NCBI RefSeq assembly: GCF_000266885.1
Contig: NC_018020.1
Coordinates: 1,736,001 to 1,800,000 of the forward strand
DNA from: Turneriella parva DSM 21527
Lineage (GTDB): Bacteria > Spirochaetota > Leptospiria > Turneriellales > Turneriellaceae
Direction: 5' to 3'
Length of the DNA: 64,000 bases
Under the pieces are notes generated by a model that did no database searches, was not told the DNA's origin, and saw only the letters and a program-made list of their open reading frames with translations. Below, one piece after another: positions 15,991-27,600 of this stretch (positions within the stretch are counted from its first letter, which is position 1; every line of letters begins with the position of its first letter). Made by a program: the position numbers and the translations under genes.

Positions 15991-16338
15991 ATGCCGAATA
16001 CCGCGGTAGCTGAAATTGATTCGCAGGAGATATTGATTGCGAATGGTGCTGATGTTCTGGGTCTCATCTATGCGCACGAAGAAGATAACCTGATTCTACA
16101 CCAGAGAAATATCGCGCCTGAATTTTTTGATCTTTCGACGGGCATCGCGGGCGAGGTTGCGCAAAAGCTTGCTAACTACCGCCGGCGCATTGCGGTGGTG
16201 GGTGATTTTTCTGATATCGATAGCAAGAGCCTACGCGATTTTATTTATGAGAGCAATAGGCGAGGCAATATATTTTTTGTTGCGTCGAGCGAAGAGGCAA
16301 GGGCAAAAATTCTCGCCCAAGTTATAAAACCGAGCTAA
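15991..16338 (+). CDS. DUF4180 family protein
   Basis: 115 residues, cytoplasmic. The family signature is clear: ILHQRNIAPEFFDLSTGIAGEVAQKLANYR, then IAVVGDF and SLRDFIYESNRRGNIFFV near the C-terminus. This small alpha/beta fold family has no established function; members often sit near stress or regulatory genes. It starts 20 bases after the barrel gene and may be read with it. Confidence 0.88.
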   Translation: MPNTAVAEIDSQEILIANGADVLGLIYAHEEDNLILHQRNIAPEFFDLSTGIAGEVAQKLANYRRRIAVVGDFSDIDSKSLRDFIYESNRRGNIFFVASSEEARAKILAQVIKPS

Positions 16339-16375
16339 GGGTAGCAAAATTGAAGCATAAATGTGGATTGGACGT

Positions 16376-16825
16376 ATGAAAAAAATTGTCTGTCTGCTAA
16401 TTATGCTCTCTTTGTCACAGTGCAAAGAAGAACCCAAGGGCAAGCCCGTCGCCTTCGCCGAGGCCTGCGGCGGCAAGTACTACGCAAAAGAAGTAAAGGG
16501 GTTGTATGAAGGTGAGCGCATTGCGATTCCCGGCTATTTAAGCGTTTCGGGTATGCTGCTGCAGAACGATACGATCAATCTCGACCTGTATGAGACGCCT
16601 GATCGCAAAGGGAAATCCATAACCGTGAGCGTGCGCACGCATGGTGGCAAGAACGCAATCGACAAACTTGCCAAAACCTACCAGGAAGGCGACCTCAAGA
16701 TTCATACTGCGACGGGTGAAACCCTGGGCAGTAAAGACAAGGTTATCATTCACGCAGAGCATATTGGCAGCCCCCTCGGGGAGCCCAGTTGCCTGTTCAA
16801 AGTGTTTATAATAGAGAAGGGCTAG
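16376..16825 (+). CDS. Small lipoprotein
   Basis: 149 residues from the ATG at 16376 (MKKIVCLLIMLSLSQC); an ATG at 16361 would put charged residues before a normal signal peptide and is less likely. Lipobox LSQC gives a mature N-terminal Cys followed by KEEPKGK. The remaining ~120 residues form a compact domain with strands around IAIPGYLSVSGMLLQNDTINLDLYE and two Cys (SCLF near the end, EACGG near the start) that could form a disulfide. No family recognised; the fold looks OB-like by strand order, a guess only. Confidence 0.75.
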   Translation: MKKIVCLLIMLSLSQCKEEPKGKPVAFAEACGGKYYAKEVKGLYEGERIAIPGYLSVSGMLLQNDTINLDLYETPDRKGKSITVSVRTHGGKNAIDKLAKTYQEGDLKIHTATGETLGSKDKVIIHAEHIGSPLGEPSCLFKVFIIEKG

Positions 16826-16940
16826 CAGATTCCGGAGAATAAAACCCGTTGGGGATATAATGCCCTTTTGAGCCTCGCGATGGCACTGGCGCGGGCGTCA
16901 TATTTGTTGACGCGTTGGCATGGGTGGGCTCTGTTCGCGC

Positions 16941-17354
16941 ATGAAAACCATCAAGCCGCGGTTCGTCTACCCACTCACCATTGTGTTATGGTTTTTTGCG
17001 ACTGGTTGCACGAATATCGACTTGCTCAGCAAGCTCGAAGCGCCGGGGGGTGGTGCCTCGTTCCGAAACATTCGGGTGGTGAGTACAAACATAGACCCGT
17101 CGCTAAACACTGGCGGCACCTTCAATGCTACCGTGACGTTTAGCGAGGCCGTGAACGTGCCCATAGGCTCTATCACCATCGATAACGGGGCTGCCCTCAC
17201 AAGCCTTGCATCGGTCGATAACATCACCTGGACATTTACACTCACTGGCCTGACGAATGCTACCTACAACGTGCAGTTTTCATCAAATATCAATGCCGTG
17301 AGCGGTGGCTCGTTGGCGCCGTTTACCGTGACGTTCACGCATACGGGGGTTTGA
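16941..17354 (+). CDS. Small lipoprotein with one SbsA/Big-like Ig domain
   Basis: 137 residues from ATG 16941. The signal peptide (MKTIKPRFVYPLTIVLWFFATGC) ends in a lipobox FATGC. After a short Gly/Ser tether there is one Ig-like beta-sandwich of about 95 residues with the pattern TFNATVTFSEAVNVPIGSITIDNGAA and NVQFSSNINAVSGGSLAPF, as in SbsA-like Ig repeats. Related domains occur in the giant lipoprotein at 21597. Probably a surface protein; function unknown. A TATAAT hexamer lies at 16856-16861 upstream but without a matching -35 box. It is convergent with the next gene. Confidence 0.75.
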   Translation: MKTIKPRFVYPLTIVLWFFATGCTNIDLLSKLEAPGGGASFRNIRVVSTNIDPSLNTGGTFNATVTFSEAVNVPIGSITIDNGAALTSLASVDNITWTFTLTGLTNATYNVQFSSNINAVSGGSLAPFTVTFTHTGV

Positions 17355-17388
17355 AGCAATTTGGCGACTGACGCTTTAAGTCAGATTC

Positions 17389-18006
17389 TCAATTGCACGC
17401 CGTAGTGCATTGATTTCTGAGCTCAAGACAATACGCGCCCAATTCCGTTTCTGGACCCGCACCGCCACCGCAGGCCTCAAGGTCTGCATCACAAGAGGCG
17501 ATACATTGCGCAATATTGTCAGGCGTGAAGCCGTTGGTCTGCGTGTAGGTTTCCCGCAGTGAACTACCAGAAATAGACCTGATCTCTGTCGTTAGCCGTA
17601 CCTTGTGATTGAAGGCACCAGCCATGCCCTCGATAGGCGCGAACTCGGCCACGGTATTGCCCTGGCTCATTTGCGGCGCGACAGATTGCATCGACACGCA
17701 GGTCACGAAATTATCGCGCGAAAGCTGCACTGATCCACTGCAGACTGTAGAACTGTGGGTTGTCAACGTGGTGACGTCCATGGCCTGATCGAAAGTAATA
17801 CGTAACTTGGTATGCAGTGCAATCTGCGTCGTCCCTTCTGCAGGCGCGATAGTAAACGTGAATTCCTGAGGAGTGTTGCCTCCGCCGTTGTTCGTCTGGC
17901 CTTGCCCAGGCTGGTCGGTAGAGTTGCTCGGGAAGCAGCCGAACCCACCGAGAATTATACCCGCAACCGCAAGGGTCGAAATGATGTTCTTTTTGATTTT
18001 CTTCAT
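17389..18006 (-). CDS. Lipoprotein with SbsA-like Ig domain and Cys-rich tail
   Basis: 205 residues from ATG 18006; an ATG at 18048 would extend the signal peptide unusually. The signal peptide ends GGFGC, followed by a flexible Gln/Gly/Asn tether (residues ~25-45). An SbsA/Big_5-like Ig domain follows: FTIAPAEGTTQIALHTKLRITFDQAMD is the standard opening. The last ~45 residues contain six Cys (AQCIASCDADLEACGG ... YCLELRNQCTTACN), probably three disulfides in a helical hairpin. Function unknown, likely periplasmic or surface exposed. It converges with the preceding lipoprotein gene. Confidence 0.75.
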   Translation of the reverse strand: MKKIKKNIISTLAVAGIILGGFGCFPSNSTDQPGQGQTNNGGGNTPQEFTFTIAPAEGTTQIALHTKLRITFDQAMDVTTLTTHSSTVCSGSVQLSRDNFVTCVSMQSVAPQMSQGNTVAEFAPIEGMAGAFNHKVRLTTEIRSISGSSLRETYTQTNGFTPDNIAQCIASCDADLEACGGGAGPETELGAYCLELRNQCTTACN

Positions 18007-18128
18007 GGCAGACCTTATCAGGTTGCAGGTGCTTTGTCCATAGGGCATCTTGCCCTATGCCGCCAAGAATTTCTGAGCCCTCGTACTGGGCTCTTCTGCT
18101 TATGCGCCGCACCCCGCTGTCGGCGAGT

Positions 18129-18617
18129 TTAGGTAAAATACTTCAACGCTCTGGTGTAAACTTCGTTTGCATACGCCTCGCACCCGACCTCGCCCTCGCG
18201 CGGTGCCCACGGCGCAAAATCTTTGTCGCTTGCCGGAGCATAAGGGCCGGGCTTTACTTCAAAGCAGATTGCGGTTTCACTTTCGACGATGATGCTGTGC
18301 CAGATGCCCGGGCCGATATCGATGCCATAATTGTCAGAGGCTGACAGGCGCGTGACGGTTTTTAGATCCCCCTGATCATCAAAGGTAATAAAAAGCAGCT
18401 GCCCGCGCAGCACGACAAAACTTTCGCTTTTCGGTGGGGTCGTGTGGCGATGCGGAGTGACATAGGTTCCGCGGACCATCACGTTCAGAAAACGGTTGGG
18501 GTTTTCTTCAAAGGTTGCATGAAAGTTGTGGTTTGTGCGCTGGCGTGCTGAGTCCCTGGCCCTATTTTCGAGTTCATCGAGCAGGGTAGAAGTGATGATT
18601 TGGATAGGGGGCTTCAT
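18129..18617 (-). CDS. WbuC-family cupin metalloprotein
   Basis: 162 residues from ATG 18617; an ATG at 18653 is in frame but gives an atypical leader. The protein shows the WbuC pattern: RQRTNHNFHATFEENPNRFLNVMVRGTYVTPHRHTTPPKSESFVVLRGQLLFITFD. The two His of PHRH, the Glu of ESF and a later His (GIWHSI) make the usual cupin metal site. WbuC proteins occur in O-antigen clusters elsewhere, but no polysaccharide genes are adjacent, so the role is open. A small hairpin (GAGCCC/GGGCTC, about 18074-18092) separates it from the upstream lipoprotein. Confidence 0.85.
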   Translation of the reverse strand: MKPPIQIITSTLLDELENRARDSARQRTNHNFHATFEENPNRFLNVMVRGTYVTPHRHTTPPKSESFVVLRGQLLFITFDDQGDLKTVTRLSASDNYGIDIGPGIWHSIIVESETAICFEVKPGPYAPASDKDFAPWAPREGEVGCEAYANEVYTRALKYFT

Positions 18618-18782
18618 AGTTGTGCAACTGCTGATTTGTATTGCGTCGGTCAACTATTGAATTCAGCACGTTTGGGTTATATCGCAAATCGGCAACGCTC
18701 TCTCGATCGTTTGGGTTTTCTCCCTGTCTGATTAAAGATTGCCGTGCGGGAATATCTACAGTCACTGTCGCGTGAAAGGTTT

Positions 18783-20423
18783 ATGAGGCAGACTCTTTTC
18801 ACCTGTATCGTGTCCTTAATAATATCCGCGGCTCCGCTTTGGCCTGGCCAGATTGCTGGCGAAATCAATATCACTGCTGATGTTGAATTTATTGAAGATA
18901 TGCCGCCCCAACTGGCATTTGAACAGGTTGAGGCGCAGAAATCATTACCGTGGCAGCGTGTCGGAAAAAATGCAACGCATTTTGGGTTTTCAAGGTCGGC
19001 GTATTGGTTTCGCATTGATCTGAAGAAATTTGCGTCATTCGCGGCGCAGAAAAAGATATATGCAGTCTTCGCGTGGAAAGCCCTCGACTCGATTGAGGTC
19101 TTCTACCGCGATGCTGCCGGCAATACACAAAAGCAGATCGCGGGCGATGGTTACCCCAAATCAACGTGGAGCCTGCCAGAAACGCATTTTCCCGCGGTGC
19201 AGATACAGCCCGATCAGGTATCAGGCCGACTGCTGTTCATACGCCTGCAATCCACGTCGATTAAGAACTTTCCGATTCTGCTCAAGACCGAAGGCGCGTA
19301 CCTGCATGATCTCAAGCGTGAACTTACAATCATCGTCATCTATTCGACTATTACCCTCATTCTGATCGCGTTTGCTTTCTTTCTCTATGCCATATCGAGA
19401 GACATGAACTTTCTTTTGTACACGGGCTATCTAGTTTCGATTGCGCTGGCATTTGACACCACTTTTGGCAACGCGTTCGATCTTCTCTGGCCCAATTCAA
19501 CCTGGTGGCAGAACCGGGCCGGTTTTACCCTGGTCGGCGCGCAGATTATTTTTTCGACACTGTTCGTGAGCCGTCTGCTCGACTTTCGCAAGTTTCTGCC
19601 ACGCGCCGATTTCGTCTGCAATGCACTCGCAATTTTCTGTGCCATTAGCCTGCCCGTGAGTCTGCTCGACCTGCCCGTTGTGTGGTTCTCGACTCTATAT
19701 TCCCTGATCTATCTGGTTTCGATTCCGGCTTTTTTCGGCATCGGTATTTACCTCTTGCCGAAGAGCGGCCTGCACGTGCGCCTCTTCATCATCGGCTGGG
19801 CGATTCTTTTCTTTTTTGGAGTGTTTCACATTCTTTATCTGCGCAGCGTGCTCGAGTATTCGGGGTGGATTGTCTACGCAGCTGTTCTCATTTTCCCTGT
19901 CGACATTCTGTTCTTCTTCATGGCAGCATGGGAAAAGCAGCGCCTCGCCGACCGCGAGCGTTTGCGATTGCTCGATGAGAAGATGCAGGCATTGATCGCG
20001 CGAATGCCGGGTGAATCGAAGGCCAAATACCGCAAATCTTCGCTGACCGACGTCGACGTGCAGAGCACTCTCGCCCGGCTGAAGATTCTCATGGACGAAG
20101 AGAAAATTTACCTCATCGAAGATTTGCGCCTGCCCGATCTGGCCAAGACGCTCGGCCTCAACCGCACACAGCTTTCAGAACTTTTGAACAGCCACTTTCA
20201 GAAGAATTTTGCCAACTTTATCAACGAATACCGGGTGGGCGAGGCGCAACGCCTGCTCGTTGAGAATCCGCATGAAAATGTGCTCGATATAGCCTTCGCC
20301 ACGGGCTTCGGCTCAAAGGCGGCGTTTTCGACCGAATTCAAAAGGGTGACGGGCGTTACTGCGAAAGAATACCGCGAAAAAAATCTGCAAAAGGCGGCGA
20401 ATTTTGCGCAAAATAGGTCTTGA
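18783..20423 (+). CDS. 7TMR-DISM receptor fused to an AraC-type HTH (membrane-bound transcription regulator)
   Basis: 546 residues from ATG 18783 (MRQTLFTCIVSLIISA signal peptide). Residues ~25-175 form the periplasmic 7TMR-DISM extracellular domain 2 (AYWFRIDLKK, RLLFIRLQSTSIKNFPI). Residues ~180-390 hold seven membrane helices. After a short cytoplasmic linker with coiled-coil character (ADRERLRLLDEKMQALIARM), the last ~100 residues are an AraC/XylS DNA-binding domain: DLAKTLGLNRTQLSELLN and VLDIAFATGFGSKAAFSTEFKRVTGVTAKEYR. This architecture, common in Leptospira relatives, would sense an outside ligand, perhaps a carbohydrate, and act directly on DNA. It is 52 bases upstream of the barrel/giant-lipoprotein pair, which it may regulate. 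Confidence 0.92.
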   Translation: MRQTLFTCIVSLIISAAPLWPGQIAGEINITADVEFIEDMPPQLAFEQVEAQKSLPWQRVGKNATHFGFSRSAYWFRIDLKKFASFAAQKKIYAVFAWKALDSIEVFYRDAAGNTQKQIAGDGYPKSTWSLPETHFPAVQIQPDQVSGRLLFIRLQSTSIKNFPILLKTEGAYLHDLKRELTIIVIYSTITLILIAFAFFLYAISRDMNFLLYTGYLVSIALAFDTTFGNAFDLLWPNSTWWQNRAGFTLVGAQIIFSTLFVSRLLDFRKFLPRADFVCNALAIFCAISLPVSLLDLPVVWFSTLYSLIYLVSIPAFFGIGIYLLPKSGLHVRLFIIGWAILFFFGVFHILYLRSVLEYSGWIVYAAVLIFPVDILFFFMAAWEKQRLADRERLRLLDEKMQALIARMPGESKAKYRKSSLTDVDVQSTLARLKILMDEEKIYLIEDLRLPDLAKTLGLNRTQLSELLNSHFQKNFANFINEYRVGEAQRLLVENPHENVLDIAFATGFGSKAAFSTEFKRVTGVTAKEYREKNLQKAANFAQNRS

Positions 20424-20475
20424 ATGATCATTTGAGGCGACAAAAGCTGAAAAACCCTCTATTAAAGAAGAGTCG

Positions 20476-21600
20476 ATGCAGGCTCCGATCTTCAAACTAC
20501 TTCTGTTGGCGCTCGCGAGCTCGGCTCTCGGTGCTGCCCGCCTGCCTCGGGTTATGGTGCTCGAGACCGTCAACCGCTCGGGCGACCCGAACCTCAAATA
20601 CCTCGAAGCCTCGATTTCTGACGCGATTCGCACCGAGCTGAAAAATCGCTTTCTGTTCACCGAAATACCCGTTGAACAGCGCAATGCGCTCGCCGAGAAG
20701 AACTACATCTTTCCGCAAGATTTTGATACCGAGACTGCAGCAGTGGCTTTGGGGCTTTTGGGCCGGCAAGATATCGTCGTGACCGGCAGCTTTCGCGGCA
20801 ATGCCGGTAACGCCCGCAGCATCATTGTCGAAATTCGCATCATCGGTGTGGGCGAGAAAAAAATTCTGAAGACGATCAGCCATAAGGCCGCGGTCGACAG
20901 CTCGGTCTTCAATACTTTGCAGAAAATTGCGACCGAATCGGCAATCGAAATGGAAAAGATTCTGCCGAGCAAAGACGAGTTCGCGCGCATCTCGCTGGCC
21001 GACAGTTTCTATGAGGGGGGATTAAACCAGGTGCTGGTGTCATTTGGCTTCGCACCGTCTCTTTTCGCCGCGTCAGGCGGTATCGCGACTGGTTCAGAAC
21101 TTTCGCCCAAAGATTTTAATAACCTTACCGTTCGCGCCGCTTACCGCCGCAATTCGGTTTACCGCGAAAATCTGTACCTCGAAGCACGCGGCAGCGTTGA
21201 TTTCGGTTCGAACAAATATGCATTAAAGCAAACTGAACTCAGCGATCTGAATCTGCCGGCGAGCCATTTGGGCTATCGTATCAGCGCGCCCGTGGGCATG
21301 CGTTTCGCCTTTTTCGGATCTCTTCTCGTACAACCCTATGTCGGCCCTGCGGCGGGCTTTGGCACCATCACCGTCGACGCCTCTTCAACCCAGCTTGTCG
21401 TCTATGACGCCAGCCGCAGCGCAGTGACTACGCTCAAAAAGAATTATGCGGGCATGGGTTTCATTTCAGGTGCCGACATCACGCTGCTCTTAAAATCAAA
21501 CGTGCAGATATTTACCGACATCGAATACCAAATGATTTTCGCCGACGGCGGCAGTTTTTTCACCCTGGGTTTTTTCATGGGAGCGGGGTATAGATTATGA
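20476..21600 (+). CDS. TolB/CsgG-like periplasmic domain fused to an outer-membrane beta-barrel (pair 1)
   Basis: 374 residues. Signal peptide MQAPIFKLLLLALASSALGA. Residues ~22-170 form an alpha/beta domain like the N-terminal TolB/CsgG/LpoB group: PRVMVLETVNRSGDPNLKYLEASISDAIRTELKN, DIVVTGSF, and a helix with ESAIEMEKILP. Residues ~180-374 are Gly/aromatic-rich amphipathic strands ending GAGYRL, an outer-membrane barrel. A paralogue with the same order is at 43056-44207, and both are followed, with an ATGA overlap, by a lipoprotein gene. The fused periplasmic domain could recruit or hand over the lipoprotein, with the barrel anchoring or translocating it. That model is inference; domain classes are from sequence pattern only. 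Confidence 0.75.
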   Translation: MQAPIFKLLLLALASSALGAARLPRVMVLETVNRSGDPNLKYLEASISDAIRTELKNRFLFTEIPVEQRNALAEKNYIFPQDFDTETAAVALGLLGRQDIVVTGSFRGNAGNARSIIVEIRIIGVGEKKILKTISHKAAVDSSVFNTLQKIATESAIEMEKILPSKDEFARISLADSFYEGGLNQVLVSFGFAPSLFAASGGIATGSELSPKDFNNLTVRAAYRRNSVYRENLYLEARGSVDFGSNKYALKQTELSDLNLPASHLGYRISAPVGMRFAFFGSLLVQPYVGPAAGFGTITVDASSTQLVVYDASRSAVTTLKKNYAGMGFISGADITLLLKSNVQIFTDIEYQMIFADGGSFFTLGFFMGAGYRL

Positions 21601-24600
21601 GAAACCTCACCCCCTCCGCTACGCTCCCCCCCCTCTCCTTAAGGAGAGGGGGTTGGGGGGTGAGGTTTGCCACCATTGTTATTCTTTCAGCGACCCACTG
21701 CGCCAAGCTGCCGACTGTCAACGAAACCTTCGAGCGTGCGCTCGGCAATTTTCGCCTCGGTGGTGCGGTAGTCGGCCTCGCCGGTCAAGGCCTGACGCTC
21801 AGCGCTAACGGCGGCAGTCCCCTTGCGATTACGCAAAATGGCAGCTACCAGTTCGATGTGGCGTTACGGGATAAATCCCCCTATGCCATCACGATTGCGC
21901 AACAGCCGCAAAACCCGAAGCAGACGTGTACGCTCTCGAATGCGAGTGGTGTGCTGCAGTCAGAAGCAATCAACAACGTCGACGTCAACTGCGTCAGCGC
22001 TCCGTTTCGGGTGGGCGGCACCGTGCTCGGGCTCATTGGCGGTTCGGTGAAAATTCAACTCAACGCCAGCGAAGAGTTGACGCTCAGCGCCAACGGCACG
22101 TTTCAATTCACGCAGACGATTGCCGACGGCACCATGTACAACGTGCAGGTGACGCAGAACCCAGGTTCGCCGGCGCAGACCTGCTCTGCGAGCAAGAACA
22201 AGGCGAACGTGCGCAGCAAAGACGTAACCGACGTCGCGATCGTCTGCGCGACGCAGAATTTCACTATTGGCGGTTTTGTCGCCGGACTCACCGGCTCGGG
22301 GCTCAAACTCTCGCTCAACGGCGGCCCTGACCTCACAGCCGCCGCAGGCTTCTTTACATTTCCGCAGGTGATCGCCGACAATTCGGCATTCAACGTGCAG
22401 ATCACGACGCAGCCCACCAACCCCGCGCAGACCTGCACCGTGAGCAACAACCAGAATATTCTGCAGGGCGGTAACATAACCAACGTGCAGGTGCAGTGCG
22501 GCAGCCAGTCTTATGCGGTTTCGGGCACAGTGACGGGCCTCGTCGGGCAGGGGTTCACCTTGCAGATTAATGGCGGCTCAGAGCTGCTCGTCGGTGCCAA
22601 TGGCGCGATTACTTTTCCCGCTATGGCCGATGGCTCGGCCTACAATGTGCAGGTGCTCTCGCAACCGACGTTGCCCACGCAGGTGTGCGGCGTCGTGAAC
22701 AACAAGGGCACTATAGCCGGCGCTGCGGTCACCGATGTGCAGGTGATCTGTTCAGTACAGGCATACCAGATTTCGGGTTATATCGCCGGGCTTTCGGGCG
22801 GCACCGTGACACTCGTCAACAATGAGAACAACGACGAGATCATGAATGTCGGCAACGGCTTCTTCAACTTTGCCCGGCTGATACCCGACGGCAGCGCCTA
22901 TTCGGTTGCCGTGAAAAACCAACCGCTGAGCCCGCTGCAGTTTTGTTCGATCTTGAACAGCACGGGTGCGATCAGCGGCGGCAGCGTCGGTAATATCTTC
23001 GGCTATTGCCAGCTTGCGTACCAGGTCGGTGGCACGGTGACGGGTCTTGCGGGGCAGGGGCTTGCGTTGCAGATCAATGGCACCGAAATCAAAACCATTG
23101 CCACGAACGGCAGCTATAACTTCACCTATGGCCTGCCCGGCGCCGCAACCTATTCGGTGCAGGTGCTGAACAACCCGAAGGGCCTCAGCCAAACCTGCGT
23201 CGTTACGAATGGTTTCGGTACGATGCCTTCTTCAGCGGTGAGCAATGTCAACATCAGCTGCACCACAGACTATTTTGCGGTAACGGGTACCGTGCGCGGT
23301 CTTGCTGGCAATGGCCTCACGCTGCAGAACAATGGTGCTAACGATGTCGTACTCAACACCACCGGCGCAGACATCAATTTTGCTTTTGCGACCCAGATCG
23401 ATGGTTCGGGTTACGACATCACGATTCTGAATCAACCTTCGAGCCCGCCGCAGAATTGTATCGTTTCGGCTTCGGGCACTTCGGCCTCGGGTACTGTATC
23501 GGGTGGCAACAAAACAGGCCTCTTGATCGATTGCGCGCCCGATGCGCCAGGGCAACCTGATCTTCTGGCTGCAGACGACAGTGGTAGCAGCGACAGCGAT
23601 AATATCACGAACCGAACGACGGCATTGACGTTTCAGGGTAATGCCGAAGCAAATTCAACGGTGACGCTGATGAATGGCGCTACACAAATCGCCACGACGA
23701 CTGCGAACGGCTCAGGTTTCTGGCAGGTCGACGTTAACCTCACCGAAGCAGTCTATAACCTGACTGCACGAGCAACCAATGCCGCTGGCTTCACCTCTGC
23801 CGACAGCCCGGCACTTCTGGTGACAGTAGACGTGACAGCACCCCTCGTACCGACAATTCCCGATCTTCAAGATGCCGACGACACCGGAACATCTGTGCTA
23901 GACGACAGAACCAATGTTACAACAAACCTGACATTCACCGGCAACGGCGAATCGGGGCAATTAGTGCAATTGCTCGAAGGTGCGACCATACTGGGCTCGG
24001 GGCTTGCAACCGGCGGCACCTATACTATCGATCTGGCGCTCGCCGCTGGTATACGCAACATCACCGCGCGCGTCATGGATGCCGCCGGTAATATTAGCGG
24101 CGCTTCGCTGCCGCTCAGCGTCACGATCGACACAACGGCCCCCACTGTGGCGCTCAGCTACAACCAGAGCGGCAATACGACGGGCCCCTTTGCCGCGGGT
24201 AGTCTCACCGTCACCGCCACTTACAGCGAGGCGCCCAATGGAACGCCAAACATTACGGTTGATCAACCGGGATCTTCAGATGTTACCACGGCCATGCTCC
24301 CGACGGCAAACCCTCTCGTATTCACTTACACCTACACGGTGACGGCTGATAATGGTGGCGCCTTCCAGGACGGCACAGCCACCGTGAGCCTCAGTGCGAC
24401 CACGGATACCGCGGGAAATTCGTCGCAGGCCCCCACGAACGCAAGCTTCGGTATTGCAACTGCAGGTCCCGCCATCACCTCGGCCGTGCTCGCGAACAGC
24501 AATGCATACATCGACGTAACATTCAGCTCGGGCGTATACACGAACAGTGGCCCGCCCTCGGGAGCCGTGCACACGGGGGATTTTCTATTGGATTTTTCAG

Positions 24601-27600
24601 CCAATGCCGGCCCCGCGAGCGGTGCAACCATCAGCTCGGTGAAAAAACCCGACAACACAGTAGAGGCATCGGCGTCTGCTCTCACGGGCGGTGAAACCGT
24701 TGTGCGCTTCTTTCTCGCAATTACGTGTAGTCCCCCGGTACCCTGCAATCCGTCAGGGGCTGAGACGATTAACATTCGAATGTTTGATGCCAACTCCATC
24801 TATGACCTATCGAACAACCCGGCAAAGGCATCCGTGGCAACCGGCGCAAAATTTCTGTTCGATAAGAAAGTGCCGACGATTACAGCGGTAACGCCCAATA
24901 CGGTGCTCAAAGACAGTAATGTCGGTTCGGTAAGCGTCAGCATCACTTTCAGCGAGGCGATGGACACGACATTCAATCCGTCGCAGACATTGACCGTCGG
25001 CGCGACACCGTACACAATTACGGGTTCAAGCTGGAGCGTCGGCAACACGGTCTGGACAGGATCATTCGCTTTCACCGACCTCAATGCGACAGCGACGGGT
25101 AGCTATACAATCAGTGGCTTTCGCGATATTGCGAGCAATGTGATCGCTACCAACACAAGTTACACGATCAATGTTGATACGCAGAATCCCGTCTTTTCAG
25201 CGGTTGCGCCTGCGAATTCAGCGAGCGCCAATACGACTGCTGTCAGCTACACACTTTCAGAAGCCTTGCAGGCCGGCACCGTCACGTGGACCCGTACGGG
25301 CGGTAGTACAGACGGCTCCTCGCCGCACACCCAAACTCTAGTGCCCGCTGAGCTCGCGAGCGGCACGTTCAGCGGTGTTCTAACCAACCCGCCGACTCTA
25401 GTGAGCGGTGCGGTCTATACGATCACTTTCAACGGCAGCGATGCCAATGGCAATGCCGCACCGACCGTCACGCGCACTGGTTTCACCTTCGACACCTCGA
25501 AACCCACGGTGAGTTCGGTTTCGGTAACAGCCCTTCGAGACGCCGATGTCGGATCAAAAAGTGTCAGCATTACTTTCAGTGAAGCGATGAACACCGCTGT
25601 GAATCCCTCGCCGACAATTACCGGACTTGCATCTGCATACACCATCACCGGCTCAGCGTGGTCAGTCGGCAACACAGTTTGGACAGGTGCGTTTACCTTC
25701 ATCGATAACAACGAAGCTGCAACGGGTACCTACAATATCAGCACCTTTCAAGATGCGCAGGGCAATGTCATGAATGCCGATACCGCGCGCACGGTTACTG
25801 TCGACACCCGAAACCCGGCGATTACCGGTAGAACATTGCATTCGCAAAATAACTATATCGACGTGACCTTTGACCAGGGTGTTTATACCAATAGTGCCGG
25901 CGCGGGTGCGCTCATCGTTTCTGACCTCGTGCTGACCTTTACGCAAAATGGCGGTGGGGCAACAGCGGCGACGATCGCTTCGGTCACGAAAACCACGGGC
26001 AGCGCTTTGACGGGGGGAGAAACAACGATACGCTGCAATCTTTCCATTACCGGCACCGCAACTGGCGTCGAGACCATCACCGTGAGGCCTGCGGCGTCGC
26101 AGATCTTTGACAGCGTCGGCAATGCCGCGCCGATCACGACGGTGACTGCTTCGATAAACCTGAACCCGGGAGATATATTGCCCCCGACCATCACTCTTGT
26201 CCAGACTCTCGATTCTAACGGCAATGGCCGCATAGACGCGTACAAAATAACGTTTAGCGAAAACATTGTCGATTCAAGTTTTCCCGGATTTACGGCCAAC
26301 AACAACCTCGGCACGGTCACGACCGCGTGGCTCGTGGCAGGCTACACCAACGTGCAACTCGCCCACGGCACAACAGCGCCCACGGGTCAAACCGATGTGC
26401 TCAACGACAACGTCATCTACCTGAAATTTTCAGAATTCGCTAATGGATACGATACCGGCGCCAAGCCAGACCTGACGACGACCGCCTCGCCCGGCGTCAA
26501 AGACCTCGCGAATAATACCATGGCGCAGCTCTTCACGGCAACGGTTACCGAATCTGACACAGCAGCGCCGATTATCACAGCGGCCGAAGGCACAGTGGGA
26601 TATAACCGCGTGTGGCTGGCATTTTCTGAAGCGGTGGATAACTCTGCGGCCATCGGCTGCCTCACAACCATTACGCAAACGGCCTTGTCTTATAACAATA
26701 TCGCTGCGGGCGGGGCAACCGCGGTTAGTGCGACACCCTGGGACGATGAAAACGGCTGCGATGCGTTGGTGCGGTTCAACACCAATGCCAACCTGCTGAC
26801 GGCCGATGCCAATGGTTCGGGCGACAGGGTCGGGGCGGCCTCAGCAACCGCAATCTACGACGCGGCCGGCAATGCGATGACGACAACGCAGGTATCGCTC
26901 ACGGCGTCTGCCGGCGTCTTCACCGCGCTCTACCCCACCAACGGCCTCAACTGGATGGACTACATCAGAAACAACGGCACGACCGTGTTTAACGCGAATT
27001 CGACCGCCTGCACCGGCAGCGAAACCGGCGGCTATTACAAGTGTCTGCATGGCGGCGCAATGCGCGTTGAGTCTCTACCGACCGGCAACACAGACTGCAC
27101 GGGTGTCACGGCGATCGATTCATTGGATGCGTTTAATTGGGTGTGCGATACATCCACCAACCCGGTGCGCATGGTATCGACGGCGCTCAATGAGACGAAG
27201 AACCTGAGCGACCTAATCGATTGGGGTACGTGTGGGGGCACCGATCTTTCACCGTGTAAATGGAAGCAGATGACGCTGCGCATCTTTCGCAATGGCAATG
27301 AAATCAAAGTAACGCCGCCTCGCTATTGGGCGGCGAACAATATCGTGAGGCGAGTGGTGAGCGGTATTCCTGTTTCACTCAACACCAGCGGTACCATTCA
27401 CGTCATCATGACCAATACAGACGCTACCTTCAGTATCTCCGCAAAAAATGCCCTGGTCGTGCAATCAGGTAGCAAGGTCGCCAACACGACGAACAACCCC
27501 GTCGTTGGAGGCGGCAGCGCCGACTTCTCGTGGATTGAAGGCGAATTTGAGCAGCAGAACACGGGAAATGCCTGCTTTCGCGTCGGCGGTAAATTTCAGG

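Noticed and set aside
16856-16861. TATAAT hexamer upstream of the small Ig lipoprotein as a promoter
   Set aside because: No -35 hexamer at 16-18 bases and the distance to the start is about 80 bases; too weak to list as a feature.
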